This document shows, one piece after another, positions 1-8,250 of a stretch of 64,000 nt of DNA. The notes beneath the pieces are model-generated. The model saw only the letters and a list, made by a program, of their open reading frames with translations. It did not search any database and was not told where the DNA came from. Origin of the DNA: Methyloceanibacter sp. GTDB lineage: Bacteria > Pseudomonadota > Alphaproteobacteria > Rhizobiales > Methyloligellaceae. A program made the position numbers and the translations under genes. The DNA is taken from positions 1 to 64,000 of the forward strand of contig JAGPVD010000071.1 of assembly GCA_018067145.1 (NCBI GenBank), in the 5' to 3' direction. Positions within the stretch are counted from its first letter, which is position 1; each line of letters opens with the position of its first letter.

Positions 1-2
1 AT

Positions 3-878
3 CGCGCCGAGAAGGATGCGCTGATCGCCGAGCTTGAGAAGTCAAAGTCGATCTCCGACGACGCACGTCTGCGCGCCGAGGAAGCCAACCTCGCCAAATC
101 GCGCTTTCTTGCCACCATGAGTCACGAGTTGCGCACACCGCTTAACGCCATTCTCGGCTTCTCCGAGATCATGCGCGCGGAGATTCTGGGGGCTCACGCC
201 AACCCTACTTATAAAGAATACGCCAACGACATCCACGAGAGCGGCCAGCACCTGCTCAACCTCATCAACGAGGTTCTCGACATCAGCCGCATCGAGGCCG
301 GCCGTTACGAACTCAACGAGGCGCCTATCGTGCTCGCCGATGTGGCCGAGGATTGTCAGCGCCTCATGCGGCTGCGCGCCGAGAACAAAGCGCTAAAAAT
401 TGTCGAGGCGTTCGATGAGAACCTACCGAAACTCTGGGCCGACGAACGAGCCGTCCGGCAGATTTGCCTCAACCTTCTGTCCAACGCCATCAAGTTCACG
501 CCCTCCGGCGGCACCGTCACGCTCGCGGTTGGGCGCACGCTGCATGGCGGCCAATATCTGAGTGTGAAGGACACAGGCCCCGGAATCCCCGACGAGGAAA
601 TGCCGCGCGTACTGCGCAGCTTTGGCCAGGGGTCGCTGGCCCATGAGACGGCGGAAGGCGGGACCGGGCTCGGCCTCCCCATCAGCAAGGGGTTGGCCGA
701 ACTGCATGACGGTATTTTCGAGCTGAAAAGCAAGCTCCGCTATGGCACCGAGGTCATCGTCACCCTGCCCCGCAGCCGGGTCATGAAGGTCTTGCCGCGG
801 CTCGTCGAGCCCGGCGAGAAGCGGTTAGCGGCGCCCCTCGTGCCTTGGCGCGAGGCGGAAGATAAGCGGGCCAGCTAG
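3..878 (+). CDS. DivJ/PleC-type sensor histidine kinase, 3' part
   Basis: The reading frame is open from the window edge, so the N-terminal sensor part lies outside. What remains is a short coiled-coil linker and a complete transmitter core. The HisKA motif [19 protein letters not shown] begins at codon 39 (phosphoacceptor His about codon 41). The HATPase part shows [10 protein letters not shown] (N box), DTGPGIP (G1) and [12 protein letters not shown] (G2). The [17 protein letters not shown] wording is characteristic of the alphaproteobacterial DivJ/PleC/CbrA group that acts on DivK and PleD, so a cell-cycle or envelope phosphorelay role is likely by family. The F box reads RSFGQGS instead of the usual FxxFxQ form. 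No cognate response regulator is adjacent, as is common for this group. Which paralogue it is cannot be decided without the sensor region. Confidence 0.93.
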   Translation, partial: RAEKDALIAELEKSKSISDDARLRAEEANLAKSRFLATMSHELRTPLNAILGFSEIMRAEILGAHANPTYKEYANDIHESGQHLLNLINEVLDISRIEAGRYELNEAPIVLADVAEDCQRLMRLRAENKALKIVEAFDENLPKLWADERAVRQICLNLLSNAIKFTPSGGTVTLAVGRTLHGGQYLSVKDTGPGIPDEEMPRVLRSFGQGSLAHETAEGGTGLGLPISKGLAELHDGIFELKSKLRYGTEVIVTLPRSRVMKVLPRLVEPGEKRLAAPLVPWREAEDKRAS

Positions 879-988
879 CAGCCATTTTTCGACCGTCCGG
901 CAGCGATTGCCCTCCCCCGACAGACTCCCTACATAGGTCCCGGGACTTATGTCCCCTATGCCGCGAAGCTCTTGCACTGGCACCAATC

Positions 989-1183
989 TTGGAAACGCCT
1001 TGCGTCAATATCTGTCTGCTCGACGGTCCGTCAGGGTTCTGCATCGGCTGTGGCCGCAGCGGCGATGAAATCGCGGGCTGGGTCGACATGACGCCGGCCG
1101 AACGCCGTGCCATCATGGACATTCTGCCTGAGCGCTTGGAGCACCTGGAGCGCCAGAAGAAAGCGGAAGGTTCGCACGCGTGA
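989..1183 (+). CDS. DUF1289 family cysteine-motif protein
   Basis: A 64-residue protein with the DUF1289 signature: CVNIC near the N-terminus, then GFCIGCGRS, a conserved EIAGW and an M..AER helix. Four cysteines in two pairs suggest a small metal-binding knuckle, zinc or Fe-S, but no function is established for the family. Its stop codon overlaps the GTG start of the next gene by four bases (GTGA), so the two are probably translationally coupled. No signal peptide or membrane segment is visible, so it is probably cytoplasmic. Confidence 0.85.
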   Translation: METPCVNICLLDGPSGFCIGCGRSGDEIAGWVDMTPAERRAIMDILPERLEHLERQKKAEGSHA

Positions 1184-1881
1184 CCACTTGGCTCGCCCTG
1201 TTCATCCTCGCGCTCGGCGCCATGATGCTCGTAGGCGACGACAACGGCATGATCGCCGGGCTCGACGCCACGACCTTCGGCTATGTGGCGTTTTTTCTCG
1301 CACTCCTCGTCTATGTCGCTGGCGGACTCGTGACGCGATATGCGGGCGGCACGTCCGCCATGTTCCGCGACGCGGTGACCTGGCTTGCCCTCGGGCTCGG
1401 GCTCGTGACGCTCTATGCTTACAAGGATGAGCTGACACCGATTGCCACGCGCGTCGTGGGCGAGCTTCTGCCCGGCACGGCCATGACCGTCGAGGAGAGT
1501 TCGAACGGACTCACCGAGGTGCGTATCAGGCGGCGTCTCAACGGACATTTCACCGCCACCGTGGAGGTCAACGGCAAGGCGATCTCGATGATCGTCGACA
1601 CTGGTGCCTCGTCCATTGTGCTCCGTCCCGAAGACGCGAGGAAAGCCGGCATCGATCCCGACACGCTCACCTACCGAACGCCGGTGATGACAGCCAATGG
1701 GCGCACCGTGGCGGCGCGGGTTTGGCTCGACGTGGTCTCCGTGGGAACGTTGGACCGCACCAAGGTTGAGGCTCTCGTGGCCCAGCCCGGCTCACTGAGC
1801 CAAAGTCTGCTCGGTATGAGTTTCTTAAGCCGCCTCCGCTCCTATGAGTTTTCCGGCGATTTCCTAACCCTGCGCGGCTAA
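1180..1881 (+). CDS. membrane-anchored retropepsin-like aspartic protease, TIGR02281 family
   Basis: 233 residues starting at a GTG that overlaps the DUF1289 stop. Three hydrophobic segments (about residues 3-19, 33-51 and 66-80) precede a soluble domain with the clan AA catalytic motif VDTGASS (Asp140). The C-terminal [10 protein letters not shown] matches the conserved second motif of this family. Retroviral-type proteases work as dimers with one Asp from each subunit. The domain most likely faces the periplasm, but substrates are unknown. A second family member follows 36 bases downstream, and the two may form hetero- or homodimers (inference). Confidence 0.88.
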   Translation: MTTWLALFILALGAMMLVGDDNGMIAGLDATTFGYVAFFLALLVYVAGGLVTRYAGGTSAMFRDAVTWLALGLGLVTLYAYKDELTPIATRVVGELLPGTAMTVEESSNGLTEVRIRRRLNGHFTATVEVNGKAISMIVDTGASSIVLRPEDARKAGIDPDTLTYRTPVMTANGRTVAARVWLDVVSVGTLDRTKVEALVAQPGSLSQSLLGMSFLSRLRSYEFSGDFLTLRG

Positions 1882-1917
1882 GGCCCGCAGAAAAGGCCGG
1901 TTTCGGAGCGAGGCATT

Positions 1918-2466
1918 TTGCGTTCAGCCACTAAACATGCGCTGCGCGAAGCGATGCAGTGGGGCACTCTCGCGCTCGGCATCGCCGCCGCGATCTATTT
2001 CTTTGACGATCTGCGTGCGGCTTTCACGCACGCAAACCCCGCCTCATCGATCGCTAGTCTAGCCATGGGTGAAAAGAAGGGTTCCTCGGGCTTCTCCGGC
2101 GAAGTACGGCTGAGAGGAGATCGCCGCGGTCATTTCATCTTCAAAGGGGCCGTCGACGATCGCCCCCTGACATTCATGGCCGACACTGGCGCCACCATCG
2201 TGGTGCTCAGCTACGATGGTGCAAAACAGGCCGGCCTGGCGCCGCATAATCTTGATTTTTCCGCCCACGCTCAGACCGCGAACGGCATCGCCCGTGTCGC
2301 CCCCGTGACGCTCGACCGCGTGCGCGTTGGAAGCATTACGGTCCGGGACATCCGCGCAGCCTTAGCCGAGAAAGGCATGCTGAGCACCAATCTTCTCGGC
2401 ATGAGTTTTTTAGGCCGGCTCAAGAGTTTCCATATCCAAGACGGCGAACTGGTCCTTATTCAATAG
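1918..2466 (+). CDS. second TIGR02281-family aspartic protease
   Basis: 182 residues read from a TTG start; another start a few codons away is possible. It has one N-terminal membrane segment (about residues 14-30), a linker and a retropepsin-like domain with ADTGATIVVL (Asp89) and the C-terminal motif LLGMSFLGRL. It is a shorter paralogue of the protein encoded just upstream, lacking that protein's two extra membrane helices. Close spacing and identical orientation suggest co-transcription with the DUF1289 gene. Family membership is clear from the two motifs; function is not known. Confidence 0.87.
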   Translation: MRSATKHALREAMQWGTLALGIAAAIYFFDDLRAAFTHANPASSIASLAMGEKKGSSGFSGEVRLRGDRRGHFIFKGAVDDRPLTFMADTGATIVVLSYDGAKQAGLAPHNLDFSAHAQTANGIARVAPVTLDRVRVGSITVRDIRAALAEKGMLSTNLLGMSFLGRLKSFHIQDGELVLIQ

Positions 2467-2577
2467 CGCCACTTGGCCGCCTGGCCCGGCACATTTCGAT
2501 TTGCTGATTTCGGTGGACTTCTGCTACCCCTCTGAGCCGCCGATCATCCAACGAACCGTGCCTATTCAGGGGGAAGT

Positions 2578-4080
2578 ATGTTTCCAAAACCGCGCCAAGA
2601 CCTCGTTCCCAACACCGCCGAGTTCGAGCGTCTGCCTTTGGTCAAAGTGACTGGATTCCGCGAATACGACGCGCGCTGGCTTTACCCACAAGAGATCAAC
2701 CTGCTTGGCATGGAGGCGGTCGGGCTTGGCATCACCACGTTGATGCGCGAACGCCGCGTGCCGCTGCGCATAGTGGTCGGCCACGACTTCCGCTCGTACT
2801 CGATGGCGATCAAGGCGGCGCTAACCACGGGCCTGCTCGCCGGCGGTGCCGAGGTGCACGACATCGGCTTGGCGCTCTCGCCCATGGCGTATTTCGCACA
2901 GTTCGATCTCGACGTCATGGCCGTCGCCATGGTCACCGCCAGCCATAACGACAATGGCTGGACGGGCATCAAGATGGGCATTCAGAGGCCCCTGACCTTC
3001 TCGCCCGAGGACATGACCGATCTGAAGAATATCGTGATGAACGCGAAGTTCGCGCCCTATCACGAGGGCGCCAAATATATCTACGTCCCGGATATGCCTG
3101 AGCGCTACATCGCGGACTTGCTCAAGCGCCCCAAACTGAACCGCCCTCTGAAGGTGGTGGTCTCATGCGGCAACGGTACGGCCGGCGCGTTTGCCCCGCA
3201 GGTCCTTGCCGCAATCGGCTGCGACGTCATCCCGCTCAATTGCGAACTCGACCACTCCTTCCCGGCTCACAACCCGAACCCCGAAGACCTGGCCATGCTG
3301 AATGCCACGCGCGATGTCGTGCTTGAGCATAAGGCGGATCTCGGGCTGATCTTCGACGGCGACGGCGACCGCTGCGGCGTCGTGGACAATACGGGCGAGG
3401 CCATCTATGCAGACAAAGTCGGCGTGATGCTCGCCCGCGACATCGCCAAGCAGAACCCAAACGCGCATTTTGTCGCCGACGTAAAGTCCACCGGCCTTTT
3501 CCAGACCGACCCGGTGCTGAAGGAACACGGTGCCAAGACGGCCCTTTGGAAGACGGGACACTCTTATATCAAGCGCTACAGCCACGAAACCGGCGCGCTT
3601 GTCGGCTTCGAGAAATCGGGTCACTTCTTCTTCAACCCGCCTCTCGGCCGGGGCTATGACGATGGCTTGGTCTCCGCGCTCGCCGTGCTCGACATGCTCG
3701 ACCGCGCGCCCGACAAGACCCTTGCCGATCTCAAAGAGGCACTGCCGCGCACGTGGCAGTCGCCCACCATGTCGCCCCATTGCGCCGACGAAATAAAATA
3801 CGACGTTGTCGACCGCGTGGTGAAACGCTTCGAGGAAATCGCCGCGCAAGGCGGCAAGCTGGCCGGGCAGAGCATTCGCGAGGTGATCACCGTCAACGGC
3901 ATCAGGATCGTGCTCGAGGACGGCACGTGGGGGCTGGTGCGCGCATCGTCCAACAAGCCGGAGCTAGTGGTCGTGGTGGAGAGCCCGACCTCGGAGGCGA
4001 ATATGCGCGCCATCTTCACCGAGATCGATGACGAGCTTGCGAAGCACAAGGAAGTCGGCGAGTACAACCAGAAAATCTAG
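2578..4080 (+). CDS. phosphomannomutase/phosphoglucomutase
   Basis: A 500-residue alpha-D-phosphohexomutase that interconverts hexose 1- and 6-phosphates, supplying GDP-mannose or UDP-glucose precursors for envelope polysaccharides. The phosphoserine loop reads TASHNDNGWTG (Ser122), the Mg-binding loop FDGDGDRCG (Asp260, 262, 264), and the sugar-binding loop VGFEKSGHFF resembles the family's GEMSGH element. The C-terminal phosphate-binding segment VRASSNKPELVV is present. Length and motif spacing fit the AlgC/ManB-like bifunctional subgroup. The ATG is preceded by a purine-rich GGGGGAAG. Substrate preference cannot be read from sequence alone, so no gene symbol is given. Confidence 0.93.
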   Translation: MFPKPRQDLVPNTAEFERLPLVKVTGFREYDARWLYPQEINLLGMEAVGLGITTLMRERRVPLRIVVGHDFRSYSMAIKAALTTGLLAGGAEVHDIGLALSPMAYFAQFDLDVMAVAMVTASHNDNGWTGIKMGIQRPLTFSPEDMTDLKNIVMNAKFAPYHEGAKYIYVPDMPERYIADLLKRPKLNRPLKVVVSCGNGTAGAFAPQVLAAIGCDVIPLNCELDHSFPAHNPNPEDLAMLNATRDVVLEHKADLGLIFDGDGDRCGVVDNTGEAIYADKVGVMLARDIAKQNPNAHFVADVKSTGLFQTDPVLKEHGAKTALWKTGHSYIKRYSHETGALVGFEKSGHFFFNPPLGRGYDDGLVSALAVLDMLDRAPDKTLADLKEALPRTWQSPTMSPHCADEIKYDVVDRVVKRFEEIAAQGGKLAGQSIREVITVNGIRIVLEDGTWGLVRASSNKPELVVVVESPTSEANMRAIFTEIDDELAKHKEVGEYNQKI

Positions 4081-4118
4081 GGCACTTCCGGCGCGCCTGA
4101 ACGCAACAGAACCGTTAG

Positions 4119-4301
4119 ATCTCTGTTGCAAATCTGCAATCCGAATCTGTTTCCTTCGCGCTTGTCGAGGAGGCTTGGCTCGACTGGCATTGCGGCGCCT
4201 CCTACAGGGAGTATAGGGAGCGCACCGCGCGGTTCTTCGACGCGTCAGGGCTTGTCCTTGCCGTACTCGAGAAGAAGCAACCCTCGCGTCATACCAGCTA
4301 A
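4119..4301 (+). pseudogene. possible C-terminal remnant of a methyltransferase-like protein
   Basis: An open frame of 60 codons without a usable start lies between the mutase and dusA. Its translation contains EEAWLDWHCGASYREYRER followed by TARFF, which reads like a real protein C-terminus and is vaguely reminiscent of the end of isoprenylcysteine methyltransferase-type proteins. It begins right after an in-frame TAG. Similarity is only by eye and the segment could be fortuitous. Confidence 0.25.
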
Positions 4302-4310
4302 CGCCAGACG

Positions 4311-5333
4311 CTATTCGGCGGCAACGACTTGGGCGGCTGCGCCCCTGACGATACTGTGCGCCTGCTCTAGCACCGCGAACCCAGCCCCATCCAAATGCGC
4401 GTTTTCGGCGAGATGGCGGCGGAAGGCCCGCGCCCGGGGCTGCCCATGGAACAGTCCGAGGATGTGGCGGGTCATGGAATTGAGCCGGGCCCCGCGGGCA
4501 AGTTCGCGCTCCACGTAAGGCTTGAACGCGTCGAGCACCTGATCCCGCGTCAGCACCGGCGTATCAGCACGATAGAGCGCCCGGTCCACCTCGGCCAGAA
4601 GATATGGATCGGCATAGGCCGCACGGCCCAGCATCACACCGTCCGTAAGCTCGAGATGCGGCTGCGCCTCAGTTAAGGACGCGATGCCACCATTGATGAT
4701 GATCTCAAGATCCGGCCGGCGCGCCTTCAGCCGATGAACGCGGTCATGATCGAGCGGCGGCACGTCCCGGTTCTCTTTAGGGCTCAAACCTTGCAGCCAG
4801 GCTTTGCGCGCATGGACGATGAAAGTGGTGCAGCCGGCCTTGGCCACCTCGTTGATGAAGCGATCCAGGCTCTCTTCGGCATCCTGATCGTCGATGCCGA
4901 TGCGGCACTTCACGGTGACGGGCACGGAAGCAGCTTCGCCCATGGCGGCCACGCATTCGGCAACGAGCTTCGGGTCGGCCATGAGACAAGCCCCGAAGCG
5001 CCCCGACTGCACGCGGTCCGAGGGACAGCCGATATTGAGATTGATTTCGTCGTAGCCCCAGTCCGCGCCGATGCGCGAAGCCTCGGCCAACTTCTTAGGA
5101 TCGCTGCCGCCAAGCTGGAGTCCGACCGGCTGCTCGGCGGGATCGAAACCCAGCACGCGCTCGCGGTCGCCATAGAGCACAGCCTCCGCCGTCACCATCT
5201 CGGTGTAGAGAAACGCGCGCGCGGACATTAGGCGCAGGAAGCTGCGGCAGTGGCGGTCGGTCCACTCCATCATGGGCGCGACGCAAAAGCGGTGTTCTTT
5301 TTTTGTGGACTGGTTCAACATCTCTTCAAGCAT
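4311..5333 (-). CDS. dusA: tRNA-dihydrouridine synthase, DusA type
   Basis: FMN-dependent enzyme that reduces specific uridines in the tRNA D-loop to dihydrouridine. Visible motifs are VAPMMEWTDRHCRSFLR at the N-terminus, GCPSDRVQSGRFGACLM with the active-site cysteine, the FMN/tRNA-contact segment VTVKCRIGIDD, and INGGIASL in the phosphate-binding part. The DusA-specific TEMVTAEAVLYGD is present. The frame stays open upstream, but that extension has no similarity to the family. Starts at 5333 (MLEEM) or 5321 (MLNQS, with GAAGAG just upstream) are both plausible; I use the former. Its 5' side abuts the end of the HxlR gene, which may be co-transcribed. Confidence 0.93.
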   Translation of the reverse strand: MLEEMLNQSTKKEHRFCVAPMMEWTDRHCRSFLRLMSARAFLYTEMVTAEAVLYGDRERVLGFDPAEQPVGLQLGGSDPKKLAEASRIGADWGYDEINLNIGCPSDRVQSGRFGACLMADPKLVAECVAAMGEAASVPVTVKCRIGIDDQDAEESLDRFINEVAKAGCTTFIVHARKAWLQGLSPKENRDVPPLDHDRVHRLKARRPDLEIIINGGIASLTEAQPHLELTDGVMLGRAAYADPYLLAEVDRALYRADTPVLTRDQVLDAFKPYVERELARGARLNSMTRHILGLFHGQPRARAFRRHLAENAHLDGAGFAVLEQAHSIVRGAAAQVVAAE

Positions 5334-5495
5334 GTTGATTATGCACTCATAGACCCGTCTGCTCTTTGAGGTCTGGGCATCGCTGCTCTTTGCACAATCG
5401 CAAGTACTACAAATTGTGGCAAACGGTGGTGATGCGCTAGGGGCCGACGAACTCCTGCAACGGCTTCTACTTGGCACCAATTCCGCACCACTCCC

Positions 5496-5813
5496 TCAGC
5501 GGTGTTCCTCGCCCCAGTTATAGAGCGCCTTTAGCACAGGGCCGAGCGCGTGGCCCTTGTCGGTGAGAAGGTATTCGTAGCGGGGCGGGTGGCTCTCATA
5601 AAGCCGCGTGGTGATCACGCCTTGGGCCTCTAGTGTCTTGAGCCGCGCCGACAGCGTATTGGGCGCAATACCGGGCAGCTCCGCCTCAAAACCCTGAAAG
5701 CGCAAAGGGCCTCTGCGGAATAGGTCGCGCAGGATAAGCAGCGACCATTTCTCGCCAATCACATCCAGCGCCCGGGCCACCGGGCAATCTTCCTGACCAT
5801 ATCCGCTCGCCAT
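5496..5813 (-). CDS. HxlR-family winged-helix transcriptional regulator
   Basis: A 105-residue regulator with the family signature: CPVARALDVIGEKWSLLILRDL, then RF.GFEAELPGIAPNTLSARLK (recognition helix region) and the wing RYEYLLTDKG. HxlR proteins bind inverted repeats as dimers and often repress an adjacent, divergently transcribed detoxification or catabolic gene; the single Cys in CPVAR is a redox sensor in some members. It is divergent from an alpha/beta hydrolase gene, and a strong inverted repeat lies between them, so repression of the hydrolase and of itself is the obvious model. No good ribosome-binding site precedes the ATG. Confidence 0.93.
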   Translation of the reverse strand: MASGYGQEDCPVARALDVIGEKWSLLILRDLFRRGPLRFQGFEAELPGIAPNTLSARLKTLEAQGVITTRLYESHPPRYEYLLTDKGHALGPVLKALYNWGEEHR

Positions 5814-5859
5814 ACCAGTGACTTAGCCATCTCCCTCCTAAATGTCAAGCTTCTTGCTA

Positions 5860-5897
5860 TTGACAAGTCACTATCATAATAATAGTTACTGGTCACT
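5860..5897 (+). promoter_or_regulatory. predicted HxlR operator overlapping the hydrolase promoter
   Basis: The 25-base element 5866-5890 is an inverted repeat, AGTCACTAT / 7 bases / ATAGTTACT, with 8 of 9 positions symmetric. A perfect TTGACA -35 box (5860-5865) touches its left edge, and TAGTTA (5883-5888, 17-base spacer) lies in the right arm, so a bound repressor would block polymerase. Further half-sites are GGTCACT (5891-5897) and AGTGACT (5817-5823, beside the regulator's start codon), consistent with autoregulation. The hydrolase gene also has a consensus AGGAGG at 5911-5916. Confidence 0.72.
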
Positions 5898-5924
5898 CTT
5901 CACCGCCCTAAGGAGGATATTCCA

Positions 5925-6830
5925 ATGACCACCAAAAATGCCGACAGCTACACGAGGACTTGGAGCCCCGATGGCGACATCGCCAATCTCGCCCTCGCCG
6001 ATGGCACCCATCTCAGATATCTCAAAACCGGGCGAGGCCCGGCGCTGGTCCTGCTACACACGCTCAGGACCCAGCTCGACTATTACCAACGCTTGATCCC
6101 GCTTCTGGCAGATAAGTTCACCGTCTACGCCGTCGACTTTCCAGGTCTCGGCTGGTCCGACATCAAGCCCGGCGCCAGCTACGAGGAACCGGCGCTGCGC
6201 GGAGCGATCGTTGAATTTGTCGAGGCGCTGAACCTTGAGGACGTGACGCTCGTCGGCGAGTCCATCGGCGCCACGGTCGCCCTCACCGCCTCGACGGAAC
6301 TCGGGTCACGCGTCCAACAGGTCATCGCGCTCAACACCTACGACTATCCGCAAGGGGTGGAGCGGGCGAACTTGCTGGCTTCCATCGTTGTCAAGGGCAT
6401 GCGGATTCCGGTGATGGGTCTCATGTTCTCCAAGCTAGCCAATCCGGCAATTCTCGGCGGGATCATGGGAGGCGGATTCTACGATCCGAAAAAGCTGCCG
6501 AAGGACTTCGTTCTCGAACAGCTTCGGAGCGGCAAACGGCCCGGCTATGCCAGCGTCGAAACCAAATACTTCCGCGCGCTCCCGAGCTATATCGCGGCGC
6601 GCAACCTCTATCCGCGCATCACCGCACCCGTTACCTTGTCTTACGGCGATCATGACTGGTCGACCCCGCAAGAGCGGCGCGACGTGGCGCGGCTGGTCCC
6701 CGGCAGTCGGATGATCACACTGCGGCAGGCGGGTCATTTCTCAGCGCTTGAGCACCCTGAGGACATCGCCCGCATCGCGCTCGACGTGACGGCCTCGGCC
6801 AATCACACGCCGATGCTGCGAAGCGCCTAA
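5925..6830 (+). CDS. alpha/beta-fold hydrolase
   Basis: A 301-residue hydrolase. Motifs in order: the oxyanion-side strand GPALVLLHTLRTQLDYYQ (HG replaced by HT), the nucleophile elbow VGESIGATVAL (catalytic Ser), an acidic residue in SYGDHDWS, and the catalytic His in QAGHFSALEHP. Substrate cannot be predicted; esterases, epoxide hydrolases and C-C hydrolases share this layout. It has a consensus promoter and AGGAGG ribosome-binding site, is controlled by the divergent HxlR protein in all likelihood, and was once followed by a FAD monooxygenase gene of which only a broken tail remains. That pairing suggests oxidative breakdown of an aromatic or ketone-type compound (inference). Confidence 0.9.
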   Translation: MTTKNADSYTRTWSPDGDIANLALADGTHLRYLKTGRGPALVLLHTLRTQLDYYQRLIPLLADKFTVYAVDFPGLGWSDIKPGASYEEPALRGAIVEFVEALNLEDVTLVGESIGATVALTASTELGSRVQQVIALNTYDYPQGVERANLLASIVVKGMRIPVMGLMFSKLANPAILGGIMGGGFYDPKKLPKDFVLEQLRSGKRPGYASVETKYFRALPSYIAARNLYPRITAPVTLSYGDHDWSTPQERRDVARLVPGSRMITLRQAGHFSALEHPEDIARIALDVTASANHTPMLRSA

Positions 6831-6861
6831 CGGCGGCAGAAAGACTACTCCCTAGGTGAAA

Positions 6862-6894
6862 CGCCGGGGCTTCGGGAAAGACGAAGCCCCGGCG
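6862..6894 (+). terminator. strong hairpin after the hydrolase gene
   Basis: A perfect 13-base-pair stem (CGCCGGGGCTTCG with its complement) closes a 7-base loop, 31 bases after the hydrolase stop codon. It lacks a following T run on either strand, so it may be a weak intrinsic terminator or an mRNA 3'-end stabiliser. Confidence 0.6.
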
Positions 6895-6929
6895 CGACGC
6901 GTGAGCACTCCACCGGCCAGCCGCCAACG

Positions 6930-7252
6930 GTGAACACCGGTAACCCGGAAGCGCTTGTCTCAGGAACCGGGCTTGCCATGACGGAAGTCTATGTGCTGGC
7001 GGGCGAGCTGCATCGCGCGAAGGGGGCGACTATCGCGAAGCCTTCCGCCGCCAAGAACAGCTCTTGCGCCCGTTCGTTGAGGGAAAGCAGGAGTCGGCGA
7101 AGGATTTCGCCTCCTCATTCGTACCAAAGACAGCGTTCGGCGTCTGGGTCCGCAACCAAGCGACAAAGCTCATGGCGATCCCGCAGGTGGCCAATTTCTT
7201 CATCGGCCGAACTCTGCGGGACGATATCGATATGCCCGATTACGACATGTGA
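6930..7252 (+). pseudogene. frameshifted C-terminal remnant of a FAD-dependent monooxygenase
   Basis: Two adjacent frames together spell the end of an aromatic-ring-hydroxylase-type flavoprotein. Frame one ends with SGTGLAMTEVYVLAGELHR (the conserved FAD-binding helix after the lost GD motif). After a frameshift around 7022-7028 in the GGGGG tract, frame two continues DYREAFRRQEQLLRPFVEGK, then VPKTAFGVWVRNQ and DIDMPDY up to the TGA at 7250-7252. The Rossmann N-terminus and everything before the helix are missing. The remnant follows the HxlR-controlled hydrolase gene directly, so an original hydrolase-monooxygenase operon has decayed. Confidence 0.75.
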
Positions 7253-7283
7253 TTTCGGAGAGCGCTGGCGCCTCAAAGCCTCA

Positions 7284-8168
7284 TCACGGCTGAGCCGGTG
7301 GCGTCTCCGCGTCCTCGTCCGTCGGCGCATCTTCAGCTTGCGGCTCGGGAACAGATTCCGGCGGGGCCAGCGGATGAGGATGGGAGATCATATAGGCCGC
7401 CACGTCCCAGGCCTCCTGCACGCTAAGCACTGGCGCTTGGTAGTCGGCGCCGGTCGGCATGTTGGCGCGGATATAAGAGGCGGCGTAAGCGGTTTGAGCC
7501 ATGCCCGCAGCGGCGTTGAAACTCGTATCCCCCCAGAGCGGCGGCACGTAATAGCCGACTTCCGGGCTCGCCTTGGGTTCCCCCTGGCCGTTCGCCCCAT
7601 GGCAACTCGTACAGTGCTTGACGTAGACTAAATCCCCGCGCCTCGCATCGGGAGCGTCTTGCGGAAAAGCGATCGGCATCAAACCCATGCCCGGCACCCG
7701 CACACCTTCCGGCGTGTCCGTGCCGATGAACTTCATGTAGGCGATCAGTCCCGCCATCTCGCGGCTTTCGTCCGGCAAGGCGCGGCCGTTCAGGCCTAGC
7801 TCCATGCAGGCATTGATGCGCGTCGTCAAGGGGATCACACGGTTATCGACCATCATCGGGAAGGTAGCGACGGTGGAGACAAAAGGCGCCGCGAAGGGTT
7901 GGAGACCCGCTTTCAGATGGCAACTTTGGCAGGCGAGATCGTTGCCGCCATAAGCCATGGCCGGATCTTCAGCGCTCTTGCCGATATGGCGCGGCGTGTT
8001 GACGATCAGCTCCTTGCCGTAGCGGATCAAATCGCTGTCAGGGCCAGGTTCAAGCTTGGCGATGTCCGCCTTGTACCAATTGGCCTGCTTGTCCCATAGG
8101 AGATAGCCGCCGCCGAACCCGGTCAGGACCGCGAGCACAATAAGAATATCAGTCAGAATCGTTCGCAA
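7284..8168 (-). CDS. diheme c-type cytochrome, thiosulfate-dehydrogenase (TsdA)-like
   Basis: 294 residues with an N-terminal anchor (about residues 5-24) and two heme-attachment sites, CQSCH (80-84) and CTSCH (186-190), so it acts in the periplasm. RINACMELGLNGR carries Cys121 where TsdA enzymes have the distal cysteine ligand of heme 1; the surrounding NDLACQSCHLKAG and NGQGEP segments also fit that family. TsdA oxidises thiosulfate to tetrathionate or works in reverse. The protein ends in a Pro/Glu-rich tail after the second domain, which is atypical. It is divergent from the copper ATPase gene across 82 bases. Heme maturation would use the ccm genes found further right. Enzymatic identity is a family-level inference. 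Confidence 0.85.
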   Translation of the reverse strand: MRTILTDILIVLAVLTGFGGGYLLWDKQANWYKADIAKLEPGPDSDLIRYGKELIVNTPRHIGKSAEDPAMAYGGNDLACQSCHLKAGLQPFAAPFVSTVATFPMMVDNRVIPLTTRINACMELGLNGRALPDESREMAGLIAYMKFIGTDTPEGVRVPGMGLMPIAFPQDAPDARRGDLVYVKHCTSCHGANGQGEPKASPEVGYYVPPLWGDTSFNAAAGMAQTAYAASYIRANMPTGADYQAPVLSVQEAWDVAAYMISHPHPLAPPESVPEPQAEDAPTDEDAETPPAQP

Positions 8169-8250
8169 AATGCCGGCTCCCCCAACAGGCCCGATCTTTA
8201 CACTATGCTAGGCGCATCTGTGCCACGCACGTTGAATCCTTATATGAGCT

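Noticed and set aside
781-1548. 255-codon open frame on the minus strand
   Set aside because: It lies antisense to the kinase end, the DUF1289 gene and the first aspartic protease, all with clear motifs; its translation is Arg/His/Ser-rich without domains.
6930-7631. 233-codon plus-strand frame as an intact gene
   Set aside because: Only the first 30 or so codons resemble a flavoprotein; after the frameshift it continues in the wrong frame and runs antisense through the cytochrome c gene.
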